This document shows, in pieces, positions 7,951-15,700 of a DNA stretch of 23,050 nt; the first letter of the stretch is position 1, and every line of letters starts with the position of its first letter. The notes under the pieces were generated by a model. It ran no database searches. It was given only the letters and a program-made list of their open reading frames with translations, and was not told where the DNA came from. The DNA is taken from positions 1-23,050 of the forward strand of contig CAZUXY010000067.1 of NCBI GenBank assembly GCA_964624235.1. Reading direction: 5' to 3'. Source of the DNA: CAZUXY01 sp964624235. GTDB taxonomy: Bacteria; Spirochaetota; UBA4802; UBA5368. Position numbers and translations under genes: made by a program.

Positions 7951-9144
7951 CTAAATGGCCTGCCGGTATTTTTTCTTCTTATACAGTTCCGCATACACCA
8001 ACGATACGGCATAAAACAGATCATGCGGAATAATGTCCCCCACATCGAGACGGTTGTACATTTCCTGCGCCAGGGGGCGGTTCTCAATGATCATGATATC
8101 ATTTTCCCGAGCAATCTGCCGTATCCGCAAGGCCATGCTGTCGACACCCTTTGCTATTACCGTGGGCGCCTCCATAACGGTATTGTCATAATGCAGCGCG
8201 ACGGCGAAATGAGTAGGGTTGGTTACCACAACATCAGCTTTCGGGACTTCCCGGATCATGTTCCTCATAACCAGATCGCGCTGCATCTCACGCAGCCGCG
8301 CTCTTATGTAGGGGTCGCCGATAGTCTCTTTCAATTCTTCCTTCAGCTCTTCCTTGGTCATTTTCAATGATTCGATGAATTCCCTCTTCTGAAAAAAATA
8401 GTCCGGTATCGCCAGAACCAGAAGTATCGCCGCAGACCAGAGTATGATCTTCAGTGCTATAAAAGCGGTATTGGTCACGGCAAGCGAAACGGGGATGTCG
8501 GGCAGCTTAAGAATTTCATCATAATCATTTTTGATGATTAAAAAAGCAACGATTCCGATAACGGTAACCTTGAACACCGATTTGAACAGGTTCATCGCCA
8601 CCTGGCGCGAGAAAAAAATCTTCTTCATAATGGTAGCGGGATCGAACTTCATCTTCGTCAGGTCGAACTTCAGGGGATGGGTTGAAACCTGGAAACCCAC
8701 CTGTACCACTTCACCCAGGAAGGCAGCGACCATTACGACCACCAGCAAGGGAAGCAGGATTTTCGCGGACTCCAGCGATACTCTGAAAAACTCCTGTATA
8801 ATGCTGTGTTCGGTCAGGGTGAATCCGGAAAACGACGTCATGTAATATTTCGTCATGCGCGCAATGGAATTATAAATCCATGTCCCCAGAAAAAAAATCA
8901 CCAGGAAACCGAAGATCATAACCACGGCCTGGGAAAGCTCCTGGGTTTTAGCGACCTGTCCTTTTTCCCTGGCTTCCCTAAGCTTCTTCTCGGTAGGCTC
9001 TTCGGTACGCCCTTCGTCCTCGGCGGCGAAAAGCTGCAGGTCGAAGCGCAGCGGCAATACACCGCCCGCAAGGGGGTCACAATACAGATAGTCGCCGGAC
9101 ACCTTGCCTGAAAGCATACTCTCTATCACCGATACGTGCGTCAT
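7951..9144 (-). CDS. flhB: Flagellar export switch protein FlhB
   Basis: A 397-residue FlhB. The usual start of the family core, DLQLFAAEDEGRTEEPTEKK, is at residues 35-54, so about 34 residues precede it; FlhB commonly starts within a few residues of this motif. Four membrane segments span about 75-260. The autocleavage site NPTH is at 309-312 in VVTNPTHFAVALHYDN, so self-cleavage and substrate-specificity switching should be intact. The ATG at 9144 has an AGGGG ribosome binding site and is supported by an upstream in-frame stop, but it overlaps the stop of a 37-codon ORF (ATGA), suggesting coupling. Whether the N-terminal extension is real or a later TTG is used is open. Confidence 0.95.
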   Translation of the reverse strand: MTHVSVIESMLSGKVSGDYLYCDPLAGGVLPLRFDLQLFAAEDEGRTEEPTEKKLREAREKGQVAKTQELSQAVVMIFGFLVIFFLGTWIYNSIARMTKYYMTSFSGFTLTEHSIIQEFFRVSLESAKILLPLLVVVMVAAFLGEVVQVGFQVSTHPLKFDLTKMKFDPATIMKKIFFSRQVAMNLFKSVFKVTVIGIVAFLIIKNDYDEILKLPDIPVSLAVTNTAFIALKIILWSAAILLVLAIPDYFFQKREFIESLKMTKEELKEELKETIGDPYIRARLREMQRDLVMRNMIREVPKADVVVTNPTHFAVALHYDNTVMEAPTVIAKGVDSMALRIRQIARENDIMIIENRPLAQEMYNRLDVGDIIPHDLFYAVSLVYAELYKKKKYRQAI

Positions 9145-9254
9145 AAACCCCTGGTTGGGCCGGGAGCATATTGGATTCTCATACCGCGTACCATCCGCTT
9201 ACCCGGCACCTCTGAGTTTTCATATTCCCTTCCATCTTCAATAACGGTTTTCAA
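9141..9254 (-). CDS. Candidate 37-residue small ORF coupled to flhB
   Basis: The 162-base gap between fliR and flhB holds a minus-strand frame starting with TTG at 9254. It has a purine-rich GAGAGG five bases upstream and ends at a TGA that overlaps the flhB ATG as ATGA. The product would be 37 residues, beginning MKTVIEDGREYENSEVPGK and ending APGPTRGL, mostly polar with no membrane segment. Overlapping stop/start is a typical sign of translational coupling. I recognise no family. It may be a leader peptide that tunes flhB translation, a real microprotein, or chance. The TTG start and the short length are the weak points. Confidence 0.4.
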   Translation of the reverse strand: MKTVIEDGREYENSEVPGKRMVRGMRIQYAPGPTRGL

Positions 9255-9306
9255 AAAGACCTCTCTTTTATGCGTTATTCTCCGGCCTAGCGTCCGTCGC
9301 CAAGAA

Positions 9307-10086
9307 TCATGTAGGCCAGAACACCAGCATTTTCATAATAAACCTGAATGTTCTGTCCAGGGACACCGACATGATCCTCACGATCAGCGGGCTGATGACC
9401 AGCATAACACCGAAAGCTATGGCGATCTTCAACGGGAACCCCAGCATCATGATATTCATCTGGGGGGCCGCTTTTGAAAGGACCCCCATACTTACGGAAA
9501 CCAGAAAAATGGTGGCGACCACGGGAAGGGCGATCTTCAGGGCCACTACGAACATGCCGCTGAATACATGGGAAAGAAAACCGAGCATGCCGGATACCGC
9601 CCCCTCCCCCAGACCCCGCAGAGGGACCAGATCATAGGAACGGTAAACCGCCCTTATCATGAAATGGTGACCTCCTATAAAGAGGAACACCAGCAGTCCG
9701 ATCAGGTTCTTGAGCTGTCCCACGAGGGGAATGGATACCTGGGCAAGCGGATCGATAACCTCGTTGATCCCGAATCCGATCTGAACCGCAAAGAACTCTC
9801 CCGAAAGCTGAAAAGCCGCCACTATCATCGAAACCAGAAAGCCGATAAAAAGACCCAGGAAAACCTCACGAAGCACCAGGAGACCGTATATACCCATATT
9901 GCCGGCAAAGGCGAAATTTTTCGCCGATACCATTGGAAATATCACCAGGGTAATCAGAAAAGCCACAAGGGCCCTTATCCTAAAAGGAATCACCCCGCTC
10001 GAATAAAAGGGGGCTACCATCATCATTGAACTCATCCTGATCATGATGAGCAGAAATACCTGGAAATGAAGCACAAAGTATTGCAT
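9307..10086 (-). CDS. fliR: Flagellar export gate protein FliR
   Basis: A 259-residue polytopic membrane protein with about six hydrophobic segments, matching FliR/SctT in length and pattern (start MQYFVLHFQVFLLIMIRMSS, then SSGVIPFRIRALVAF and FGINEVIDP). FliR joins FliP and FliQ in the helical export-gate core through which flagellar subunits pass. It starts four bases after the fliQ stop, with a G-rich stretch (GGGGGCGGG) in the fliQ end as ribosome binding site, so the two are almost certainly co-translated. The stop is followed by 162 bases before flhB, the only sizeable gap in the export-gate block. Confidence 0.96.
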   Translation of the reverse strand: MQYFVLHFQVFLLIMIRMSSMMMVAPFYSSGVIPFRIRALVAFLITLVIFPMVSAKNFAFAGNMGIYGLLVLREVFLGLFIGFLVSMIVAAFQLSGEFFAVQIGFGINEVIDPLAQVSIPLVGQLKNLIGLLVFLFIGGHHFMIRAVYRSYDLVPLRGLGEGAVSGMLGFLSHVFSGMFVVALKIALPVVATIFLVSVSMGVLSKAAPQMNIMMLGFPLKIAIAFGVMLVISPLIVRIMSVSLDRTFRFIMKMLVFWPT

Positions 10087-10090
10087 CTAG

Positions 10091-10363
10091 TTACCCGCCC
10101 CCGATTTTCTCGATCGTCATAAATACATTTTTGGTATAGGTCACCAGCGTATGTAAAATCCAGGAGGCGAAGACTATAAATGTAAGAAAAATCGCGATTA
10201 TTTTCGGAACAAAGGTCAGCGTCTGTTCCTGTATCGAGGTAGTGGTCTGAAAAATCGAAATCAGCAGACCCACCAGCATGCCTATGCCCAGCAGCGGTGC
10301 CGAAACCAGCATGATGATCATCAGGGCTTCCCTGAGTATCTTTATTACTTCAACATCAGTCAT
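10091..10363 (-). CDS. fliQ: Flagellar export gate protein FliQ
   Basis: A 90-residue protein with two membrane helices (residues about 14-38 and 52-75), the usual FliQ size. Family residues include LREALMIIMLVSAPLLGIGM and FQTTTSIQEQTLTFVPKI. FliQ packs around the FliP/FliR core of the export gate. The ATG at 10363 is preceded by AAGGA. It sits between fliP (32-base gap) and fliR. Confidence 0.96.
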   Translation of the reverse strand: MTDVEVIKILREALMIIMLVSAPLLGIGMLVGLLISIFQTTTSIQEQTLTFVPKIIAIFLTFIVFASWILHTLVTYTKNVFMTIEKIGGG

Positions 10364-10395
10364 GGCATTGTATCCTTCGACCCCCGTTGTTTCCC

Positions 10396-11169
10396 CTACC
10401 TGAAGGACTTCACCAGTTCATAGATAAGCAGGTTCCATCCATCCACCAGAATGAACAATACCAGCTTGAAGGGCAGTGATATCATGACCGGCGGCAGCAT
10501 AATCATTCCCATGGACATAAGCGCGCTTGCGACAATCATATCGATCACGATGAAAGGTATAAAAAGATAAATCCCGATTTCAAAGGCGCGCTTCAGTTCG
10601 CTTATCATAAACGCCGGGATAAGGCAGTAGGTGGGCACGTCTTTCTCGTTTTTCGGCTTTTCAAGTTTTGCCAGCTCGATAAAAAGGGCGATGTCCTTCT
10701 TCCGCGTCTGCCTGAACATGAATTTACGCAGCGGCTCCATCCCACGCTCATAAAACTGCTGGTTCCCGATTTTACCTTTCAGGTACGGCTGCAGCGCCTT
10801 GTCATTTACCTCGTTCAGTGTCGGCGCCATTATAAACATGGTAAGGAATATGGAAAGTCCCACGATCACCTGATTCGGGGGCATCTGCTGGAGCGAAAGC
10901 GCCCGTTTAACGAAGTCCAGCACAATCACCACGCGGGTGAACGATGTCATCATCATCACTATGGAAGGCGCCAGGGTCAGTATCGTCAGGAGGAAAAGAA
11001 CCTGCAGGCTCAAAGCGACGTCTTTGGGCGTGGCCGCTTCACGTATGTCGAAGGTTATTTTCGGAATGGGCATTCTCACCCCGCCCGCCTCCTGGGCAAA
11101 CAGGGCGGCTGCCGGCGCCAGGGCCAGTATCATCACGAGCAGCAATACGGCGCGCTTCTTATTCATCAT
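10396..11169 (-). CDS. fliP: Flagellar export gate protein FliP
   Basis: A 257-residue FliP with a cleavable signal peptide (MMNKKRAVLLLVMILALAPA, likely cut near AAALFAQE). It carries the family block SFTRVVIVLDFVKRALSLQQ followed by MPPNQVIVGLSIFLTMFIMA, and ends with two more membrane segments and DGWNLLIYELVKSF. Five FliP and one FliR with four FliQ form the export pore. The start overlaps the end of fliO; two adjacent ATGs (11169 and 11166) cannot be separated by sequence. It is preceded by GGGGCGG within fliO. Confidence 0.96.
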   Translation of the reverse strand: MMNKKRAVLLLVMILALAPAAALFAQEAGGVRMPIPKITFDIREAATPKDVALSLQVLFLLTILTLAPSIVMMMTSFTRVVIVLDFVKRALSLQQMPPNQVIVGLSIFLTMFIMAPTLNEVNDKALQPYLKGKIGNQQFYERGMEPLRKFMFRQTRKKDIALFIELAKLEKPKNEKDVPTYCLIPAFMISELKRAFEIGIYLFIPFIVIDMIVASALMSMGMIMLPPVMISLPFKLVLFILVDGWNLLIYELVKSFR

Positions 11170-11947
11170 CCGCCCCGTTCAGTCTTTTAAGTCTCTCTTT
11201 CTGTAGTGAAAGATAATTGAGCCGGTCCATCTCGTTTTCTTCATGCCGGTGCACGAATTCCCTGTAGGCGTCCTGTGTGTTCTCTCGTCGGCGGAGGATT
11301 TTTCCCAGATGTCTGCTCAAGAAGTCCTGGAATCCTCCCGCCTGGGGTACAGCCGCCTTCGAACCTGCCAGTCTGATACGGTCGATTTCATCCTTATCCT
11401 TGATTTCCATGATGAGATTGACTGTATGATCGGTTATGCCCAGCACCAGCACCTTGCCGGCAAGGTCGATAATCTGAATAAACCTGTTCTGCCCCAGGGG
11501 AACAAGCGACAGCACCTGGACCGTACCCGCTCCCAGCGGTCCGCCGGTCTTTCTGGTAACGAATTTAAAAAAGTAATAAAAACCGCCGACCAGCAGACCA
11601 AGGACGAGTATTGTTTTCACCACTACCCATGTATATGACTGTTCCTCCACGGAGGGCTTCTCAAAGGTATACAGCTCACCTCTGGGCTCGGCCTGCTGCT
11701 TGTCCGCCGCATCGTTTTTTTCCGCTCCTCCGCGGGCGGGATTCAACGCCGCATCCTTATCCTTCCGGACCTTCTTGTGCGCGGCCGCTACAGCGGCTTT
11801 TTCGGGCTCCTTTTTGTTCGCGTTCCCCTCCATGGGACATAATCCAAAAACCGTATAAAAAAATATAGACACGAAAACAATACACACGGTCTTTGCAGCG
11901 GCCGGCATGCGTAAATGTGCTGATCCTGTATTCATCCCTTTTAACAT
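11159..11947 (-). CDS. fliO: Flagellar protein FliO (FliZ-type)
   Basis: A 262-residue protein. It has an N-terminal hydrophobic segment (residues about 18-37), a charged Lys/Ala-rich linker, a second membrane segment at about 108-130 (TWVVVKTILVLGLLVGGFYY), then the FliO domain (PLGAGTVQVLSLVPLGQNRF, IIDLAGKVLVLGITDHTVNL). The C-terminal 80 residues are highly charged and probably helical. FliO assists FliP folding and oligomerisation, and the two genes overlap here. The start is uncertain: ATG at 11947 or at 11935; neither has a well-placed ribosome binding site. The signal-like segment, long linker and extended tail make it larger than enterobacterial FliO, as in other spirochaetes (often named fliZ there). 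Confidence 0.9.
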   Translation of the reverse strand: MLKGMNTGSAHLRMPAAAKTVCIVFVSIFFYTVFGLCPMEGNANKKEPEKAAVAAAHKKVRKDKDAALNPARGGAEKNDAADKQQAEPRGELYTFEKPSVEEQSYTWVVVKTILVLGLLVGGFYYFFKFVTRKTGGPLGAGTVQVLSLVPLGQNRFIQIIDLAGKVLVLGITDHTVNLIMEIKDKDEIDRIRLAGSKAAVPQAGGFQDFLSRHLGKILRRRENTQDAYREFVHRHEENEMDRLNYLSLQKERLKRLNGADDE

Positions 11948-11969
11948 ATTATGTCGCTTTGTTTATCGG

Positions 11970-11989
11970 GCCCTTCCCCTAAAAAGGGC
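11970..11989. repeat. Short stem-loop in the fliY-fliO junction
   Basis: GCCCTT and AAGGGC form a perfect 6-bp stem around an 8-base loop in the 51-base gap between fliY/N and fliO. No T-run follows on the minus strand, so it is unlikely to be an intrinsic terminator. It could protect or process the mRNA, or be chance. Confidence 0.3.
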
Positions 11990-11998
11990 GGGACTCCG

Positions 11999-13063
11999 TT
12001 ACTGTATTTTATTAAGTCTTTCGGCGGGGCTCACGATATCGGTAACACGTACGCCGAAATTTTCATCAATAACTACAACTTCACCCTTGGCGATAAGTTT
12101 TCCGTTTACCAGGAGGTCAACCGGCTCACCGGCGAGTTTGTCGAGTTCTATGATCGATCCCTCACCCAGACCCAAGATGTCTTTAACCAGCTGGCGCGTA
12201 CGGCCAAGCTCTACCGTCAATGTCATCGGGACGTCGAGCAGCAGGGAAATATTTCCGCTCACCCCCGAAGGCAGCCCCTCTCCGAGCGGGGGAAATTTGA
12301 CCGGGCTTATCCCGACCTGTGCTACCTGCTGAGGGGCCGTATACTGCGGCTGGTATTTCGGCTGTGCGCCGGCCTGTGACGGCATACTGCCCCCGGATCC
12401 CCTGGCGAGATCCATGGCGACAGGAAGATCAATGATGTGATAGAACTTCGAGTTCAGTATCCCCTCTATGTTGATATTATAAGTGACCTTGACCATGTCC
12501 CCGCCGGGGAGACGTAGATCGGACGAGCTTGAAACCCTGGAAAGCAAAGGGGACGAGGTATTCACCGGCTGCCCCAGCTTTTCGGAAAACTGGTTGGCCG
12601 ACGAGGAAAGCATCTGGCTTACAAATTCCTGAATGGTGCTCTGATGGGCCTCGGTAAGTTCAGGGGGGGCCGCACCGCTCTCATCGCCCATCATCAGCGA
12701 GGAAATCACACCGGCATCGGATGTATTGAAAAGAATAACGTTCTTCCCGGTAAGACCGCCCGAGTAATCCATGAGCACCTGTACGTATTGACGGTTGAAA
12801 TCATTACGTACCTGGTCGGCGGATTTCACCTCGACCTGCGCATTGGTGATCCTGATGTTTTTCCCGAGATATGCCGAAAGCGACGGGGCCGCAACGGTCA
12901 TGGCCCGGTTCAATGCGTCGGCCAGGCTGTCACGCTCTACCGGAGACAGGGCCGTCCCGCCGGGGGCACTGTCCATTGCCGGCGCCGCCGGAGAAGAAAG
13001 CATATCATCGGCACCCTGCAACAGGGCATCTATTTCATCCTGTGACAAAGAGCCATCACCCAT
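11999..13063 (-). CDS. fliY: Flagellar motor switch protein FliY/FliN
   Basis: A 354-residue switch protein. The N terminus, SLSQDEIDALLQG (residues 5-17), resembles the CheY-binding peptide of FliM/FliY. The middle (about 45-215) is a CheC/FliM-like domain. A Pro/Gln linker (225-260) leads to a FliN/SpoA domain at about 272-346 (LLLDVPMTLTVELGRTRQLV, then VDLLVNGKLIAKGEVVVIDE). It belongs to the C-ring, which sets rotation direction and supports export. At the expected CheC phosphatase position the sequence is E146-FVS-Q150, with Gln for the usual Asn, so CheY-P phosphatase activity is doubtful (inference). AGGAGG lies before the ATG at 13063. No fliM lies between it and fliL. FliN is an equally valid name. 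Confidence 0.9.
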   Translation of the reverse strand: MGDGSLSQDEIDALLQGADDMLSSPAAPAMDSAPGGTALSPVERDSLADALNRAMTVAAPSLSAYLGKNIRITNAQVEVKSADQVRNDFNRQYVQVLMDYSGGLTGKNVILFNTSDAGVISSLMMGDESGAAPPELTEAHQSTIQEFVSQMLSSSANQFSEKLGQPVNTSSPLLSRVSSSSDLRLPGGDMVKVTYNINIEGILNSKFYHIIDLPVAMDLARGSGGSMPSQAGAQPKYQPQYTAPQQVAQVGISPVKFPPLGEGLPSGVSGNISLLLDVPMTLTVELGRTRQLVKDILGLGEGSIIELDKLAGEPVDLLVNGKLIAKGEVVVIDENFGVRVTDIVSPAERLNKIQ

Positions 13064-13158
13064 TGTGTCCTCCTGACGAAGTGGATTATCCTTTCCGGTA
13101 TCCCGGGGACAATCCCTTGAAATTGTTTTATCCCGTAGAACGGACGTACATCACTTTC

Positions 13159-13176
13159 CCGATATCGGTTCCGATA
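13159..13176. repeat. Overlapping CCGATA inverted repeats in the fliL-fliY gap
   Basis: The sequence CCGATATCGGTTCCGATA contains a 10-bp palindrome (CCGATATCGG, 13159-13168) overlapping a 14-bp inverted repeat (TATCGGTTCCGATA, 13163-13176): three CCGATA/TATCGG half-sites in 18 bases. It lies just downstream, on the minus strand, of a TATAAT at 13184-13179 that has no good -35 box. It could be an operator or an RNA hairpin in the fliY leader. Symmetry is seen directly; function is inferred. Confidence 0.4.
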
Positions 13177-13206
13177 ATATTATAATACGCTCTCATATGT
13201 ACAAAA

Positions 13207-13743
13207 TCAATTAATAACAAACTCCTTGAAATAAACCTCTTTCACTTTACCGGCTACTAATATGGTGTTGATATGGGCCTTTATTTCCTCGGAAAGACCG
13301 ATTATGTCCTCCACCGAATCCATGTCCTCATATTTCTTGCTTCTCAGTATTATGTTGATGATATGCTGAATCTGCACGGTTCTTTGCACGAATTCGGCGT
13401 TAAGCTCCGGATTGTTTTCATATCCCAGGGACACGGTGATCTTACCGAAGTGCGGTTCGGCATCTTTGGTAGTTATGGAAAAAGAGGGGATATCAAAATG
13501 CGCCAGCGGAGGAGGGGGAGGAGCGACGATTACATCCTGCTCCCGCTCATATTTCTTCTCCTGCACATACTTGGTTACCAGGTATGAAATACCGATCATC
13601 AGGAAGACCAGCAGTACAGCGCCCGCCACGTAAATCAGGATTTTTACGATCTTCGATACGTCCGCGCGCGCCCCGGGCTCTTCGGCCTTCGCCCCCTCCT
13701 CTTCTTCAAGCTCGTCTACACCGACCTTTTCTTCATCACCCAT
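13207..13743 (-). CDS. fliL: Flagellar stator-associated protein FliL
   Basis: A 178-residue protein with an acidic cytoplasmic N terminus (residues 1-30), one membrane helix at about 31-56, a short poly-Pro linker (APPPPPLAHFDIP), and a periplasmic FliL domain with the alternating-strand pattern of the family, ending with the typical VKEVYFKEFVIN. FliL forms rings around MotAB stators and affects torque; in spirochaetes it also influences the orientation of periplasmic flagella. It is separated from motB by 206 bases carrying a stem-loop and a promoter-like sequence, so it may begin a transcription unit. It is followed by fliY rather than the usual fliM. Confidence 0.94.
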   Translation of the reverse strand: MGDEEKVGVDELEEEEGAKAEEPGARADVSKIVKILIYVAGAVLLVFLMIGISYLVTKYVQEKKYEREQDVIVAPPPPPLAHFDIPSFSITTKDAEPHFGKITVSLGYENNPELNAEFVQRTVQIQHIINIILRSKKYEDMDSVEDIIGLSEEIKAHINTILVAGKVKEVYFKEFVIN

Positions 13744-13864
13744 ATGTGTTACCCGCTCATATTATCGCTGCCCTGCCCCGAAGTTTCCCGGTGCGGCAAG
13801 CTTATTCAAGTACTAGACACTTACCCGATAATTTCTTGCAAATTAATGTGGGCATTTTGCTGAC

Positions 13865-13893
13865 ACAGTACCATATTAATTTAAAATTGTCAA
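13865..13893 (-). promoter_or_regulatory. Candidate sigma-70-type promoter upstream of fliL
   Basis: On the minus strand a perfect TTGACA (13893-13888) is followed after 17 bases by TACTGT (13870-13865), which matches TATAAT at three positions including T1, A2 and T6. The surroundings are strongly AT-rich, and the site lies about 120 bases upstream of fliL, after a hairpin that follows motB. The -10 box is weak, so this is only a candidate. Confidence 0.35.
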
Positions 13894-13926
13894 TTAATTT
13901 ATAATTATGTCTCTAAAGACGGTTTC

Positions 13927-13950
13927 ACCTTCAGTAACAGTGTTGAAGGT
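13927..13950. terminator. Stem-loop at the motB stop codon
   Basis: ACCTTCA and TGAAGGT form a perfect 7-bp stem around a 10-base loop, beginning in the motB stop codon on the minus strand. No uninterrupted T-run follows, only AT-rich sequence, so it is a poor intrinsic terminator. It may act as an attenuator or a 3' stabiliser between motB and fliL. Confidence 0.3.
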
Positions 13951-14735
13951 CACCGCCACTCTTCATCGGGCAGCGGACGGCTGATCTTCTTCTCCTTCGT
14001 CTCTTCGAGCCCGCGGTCCCTCAGAATCACTATCTCGACCCTGCGGTTATACGCTCTTCCCTCGGGAGTGTTGTTGTCGTCGATCGGCCTCTGTTCCCCG
14101 AAGGCTACCGCCGAGAGCTGTTTCGGATTAACATTTTCTTCCTCGGTGAGAAAACGCAGCACATTTACGCTCCGTGAGGATGAAAGCTCCCAGTTGGTCT
14201 CATAACCTTCCCGCACCCCTACAGGCGGTATCTTGAGATTGTCGGTATGGCCTTCAATACGCACATAATTGGGCACGCTCTTGATAATGCCGGAAATCTT
14301 TTTCAATACCGGGCGTATATCATCCCTGAGCCGTGCGCTACCCGTATCGAAATAGGCGTCGCCCGAAAGGGTGATGATGAGTCCCCTTTCATCCTGTGTC
14401 ACACGCAGTTTTTTACTCTGGATTTCCGGCTTGAATGCCTCAAGGGCTTTCTTAAGGGTTTTCGCCAGGGACCGTGCCTTTTCCGTGGACGGCAGGGTAA
14501 GTATATTATGGCCCAGTTCGACCAGACGTCCCTTGGACATTGAACTGCCGCCCTGGAACACACCCAGGGAACCCCTGAACGAGGATAGTACCAGCCGGAA
14601 CTCCTCCTGTGAAACAGTGGTAACGTCCCCCATCATGACGATAAAGAAGGTCATCATCAGGGTGTTCATGTCCGACATGGTGACCATCCATCCGGGGGTG
14701 GACCGGCGTTCGGTCTTTTTCGCCTTTTTGGCCAT
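13950..14735 (-). CDS. motB: Flagellar stator protein MotB
   Basis: A 261-residue MotB. The single membrane helix at about 18-36 contains TMSDMNTLMMTFFIVMM, with Asp22 as the expected proton-carrying residue. A plug/linker region leads to a C-terminal OmpA-like peptidoglycan-binding domain (YFDTGSARLRDDIRPVLKKI, RIEGHTDN, NWELSSSRSVNVLRFL, AYNRRVEIVI). MotB anchors the MotA pentamer to the cell wall. The start codon shares one base with the motA stop (TAATG), so translation is coupled. The N-terminal basic segment KKAKKTERRSTPG is normal for the family. Confidence 0.96.
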   Translation of the reverse strand: MAKKAKKTERRSTPGWMVTMSDMNTLMMTFFIVMMGDVTTVSQEEFRLVLSSFRGSLGVFQGGSSMSKGRLVELGHNILTLPSTEKARSLAKTLKKALEAFKPEIQSKKLRVTQDERGLIITLSGDAYFDTGSARLRDDIRPVLKKISGIIKSVPNYVRIEGHTDNLKIPPVGVREGYETNWELSSSRSVNVLRFLTEEENVNPKQLSAVAFGEQRPIDDNNTPEGRAYNRRVEIVILRDRGLEETKEKKISRPLPDEEWR

Positions 14736-15514
14736 TACTCTCCCACCTCTTGCGAGATGGCCTCCCGTTCCGCCGGCGGCAGGAACGATACCAGTTTATC
14801 CTTCACGATTCTGGGGTTATCACCGGACTGTATGGATAGCACTCCCTCGATCATTATGGACTTAAGCAGCACCTCCTCGCTGGTCCTCAGATCAAGCTTG
14901 GTCGACACGGGTAAAAAAATAAGGTTTGCCATGATGGCACCGTAGAGGGTGGTAATAAGAGCAACCGCCATGTAGGGCCCCACCATGGCGCGGTCCTCCA
15001 GGTTCACCAGCATCAGTATAAGGCCCATCAGGGTTCCGATCATACCGAAAGCCGGGGCGAAGCTTGACCATTCATCAAACAATCTTTTGTTGTTGTCATG
15101 CCGGGTCATCATGCTTTCCAGCTCGGTTTCCATGATGCGTCTTACCAGTTCCGGGTCGGTACCGTCCACCACCAGTTGGATACCCTTCTTTAAAAACTCG
15201 TCGTCCAGTTCGTCGAGATCATCCTCCAGGGCAAGCAACCCCTCACGACGAGCTTTTTCCGAGAAGGAGACCAGGGTTATGATAAGCTCACCGGGATTAT
15301 ATTTCTGCGTAAACAGGGCTATCTTGAAATAATCCCACATTTTTAGTATCTTAGCCAGCGGATACGCGGCAAGCAGCGCCGCCGTCGAGCCGCCTATGGT
15401 GATCATGACCGAAGGCATGTCCACGAATAAAAGCAGACTCCCCTTGGCGAACACAATCCCCAGTATTAAAAACACCAAACCGCTCGATATGCCTATAATG
15501 GTCGCGAAATCCAT
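14735..15514 (-). CDS. motA: Flagellar stator protein MotA
   Basis: A 259-residue MotA/ExbB-type proton channel with four membrane segments (about 4-25, 33-52, 150-172 and 183-205). The signature APAFGMIGTLMGLILML followed by GPYMAVALITTLYGAIMANL covers the third and fourth helices. The cytoplasmic loop between helices 2 and 3 carries the charged residues that contact the rotor (EKARREGLLALEDDLDELDD). The ATG at 15514 has GGGAG upstream. A 186-base gap separates it from flbD, enough for an internal promoter, but none stands out clearly. Confidence 0.97.
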   Translation of the reverse strand: MDFATIIGISSGLVFLILGIVFAKGSLLLFVDMPSVMITIGGSTAALLAAYPLAKILKMWDYFKIALFTQKYNPGELIITLVSFSEKARREGLLALEDDLDELDDEFLKKGIQLVVDGTDPELVRRIMETELESMMTRHDNNKRLFDEWSSFAPAFGMIGTLMGLILMLVNLEDRAMVGPYMAVALITTLYGAIMANLIFLPVSTKLDLRTSEEVLLKSIMIEGVLSIQSGDNPRIVKDKLVSFLPPAEREAISQEVGE

Positions 15515-15700
15515 ATGTGAACTCCCTTATAAGGTATGACCGTACTGCGCCTGTTACTACCCTATTTAAATGTATCGGAATAAAGTGTTAATTATTGAAG
15601 TTTTAATAAGTAAATATTTGCGGGAAGGATGCCCTCAAATCGGTAAAAAACATCATATCATAACGGTCTTCCAGGGTGATGTTTTTCTTTCTTTACCGTA

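Noticed and set aside
11963..11970. CCCGATAA (minus strand) as a sigma-28 -10 before fliO
   Set aside because: Seven of eight bases match but no TAAA lies about 15 bases upstream, and the site is inside a tightly packed operon.
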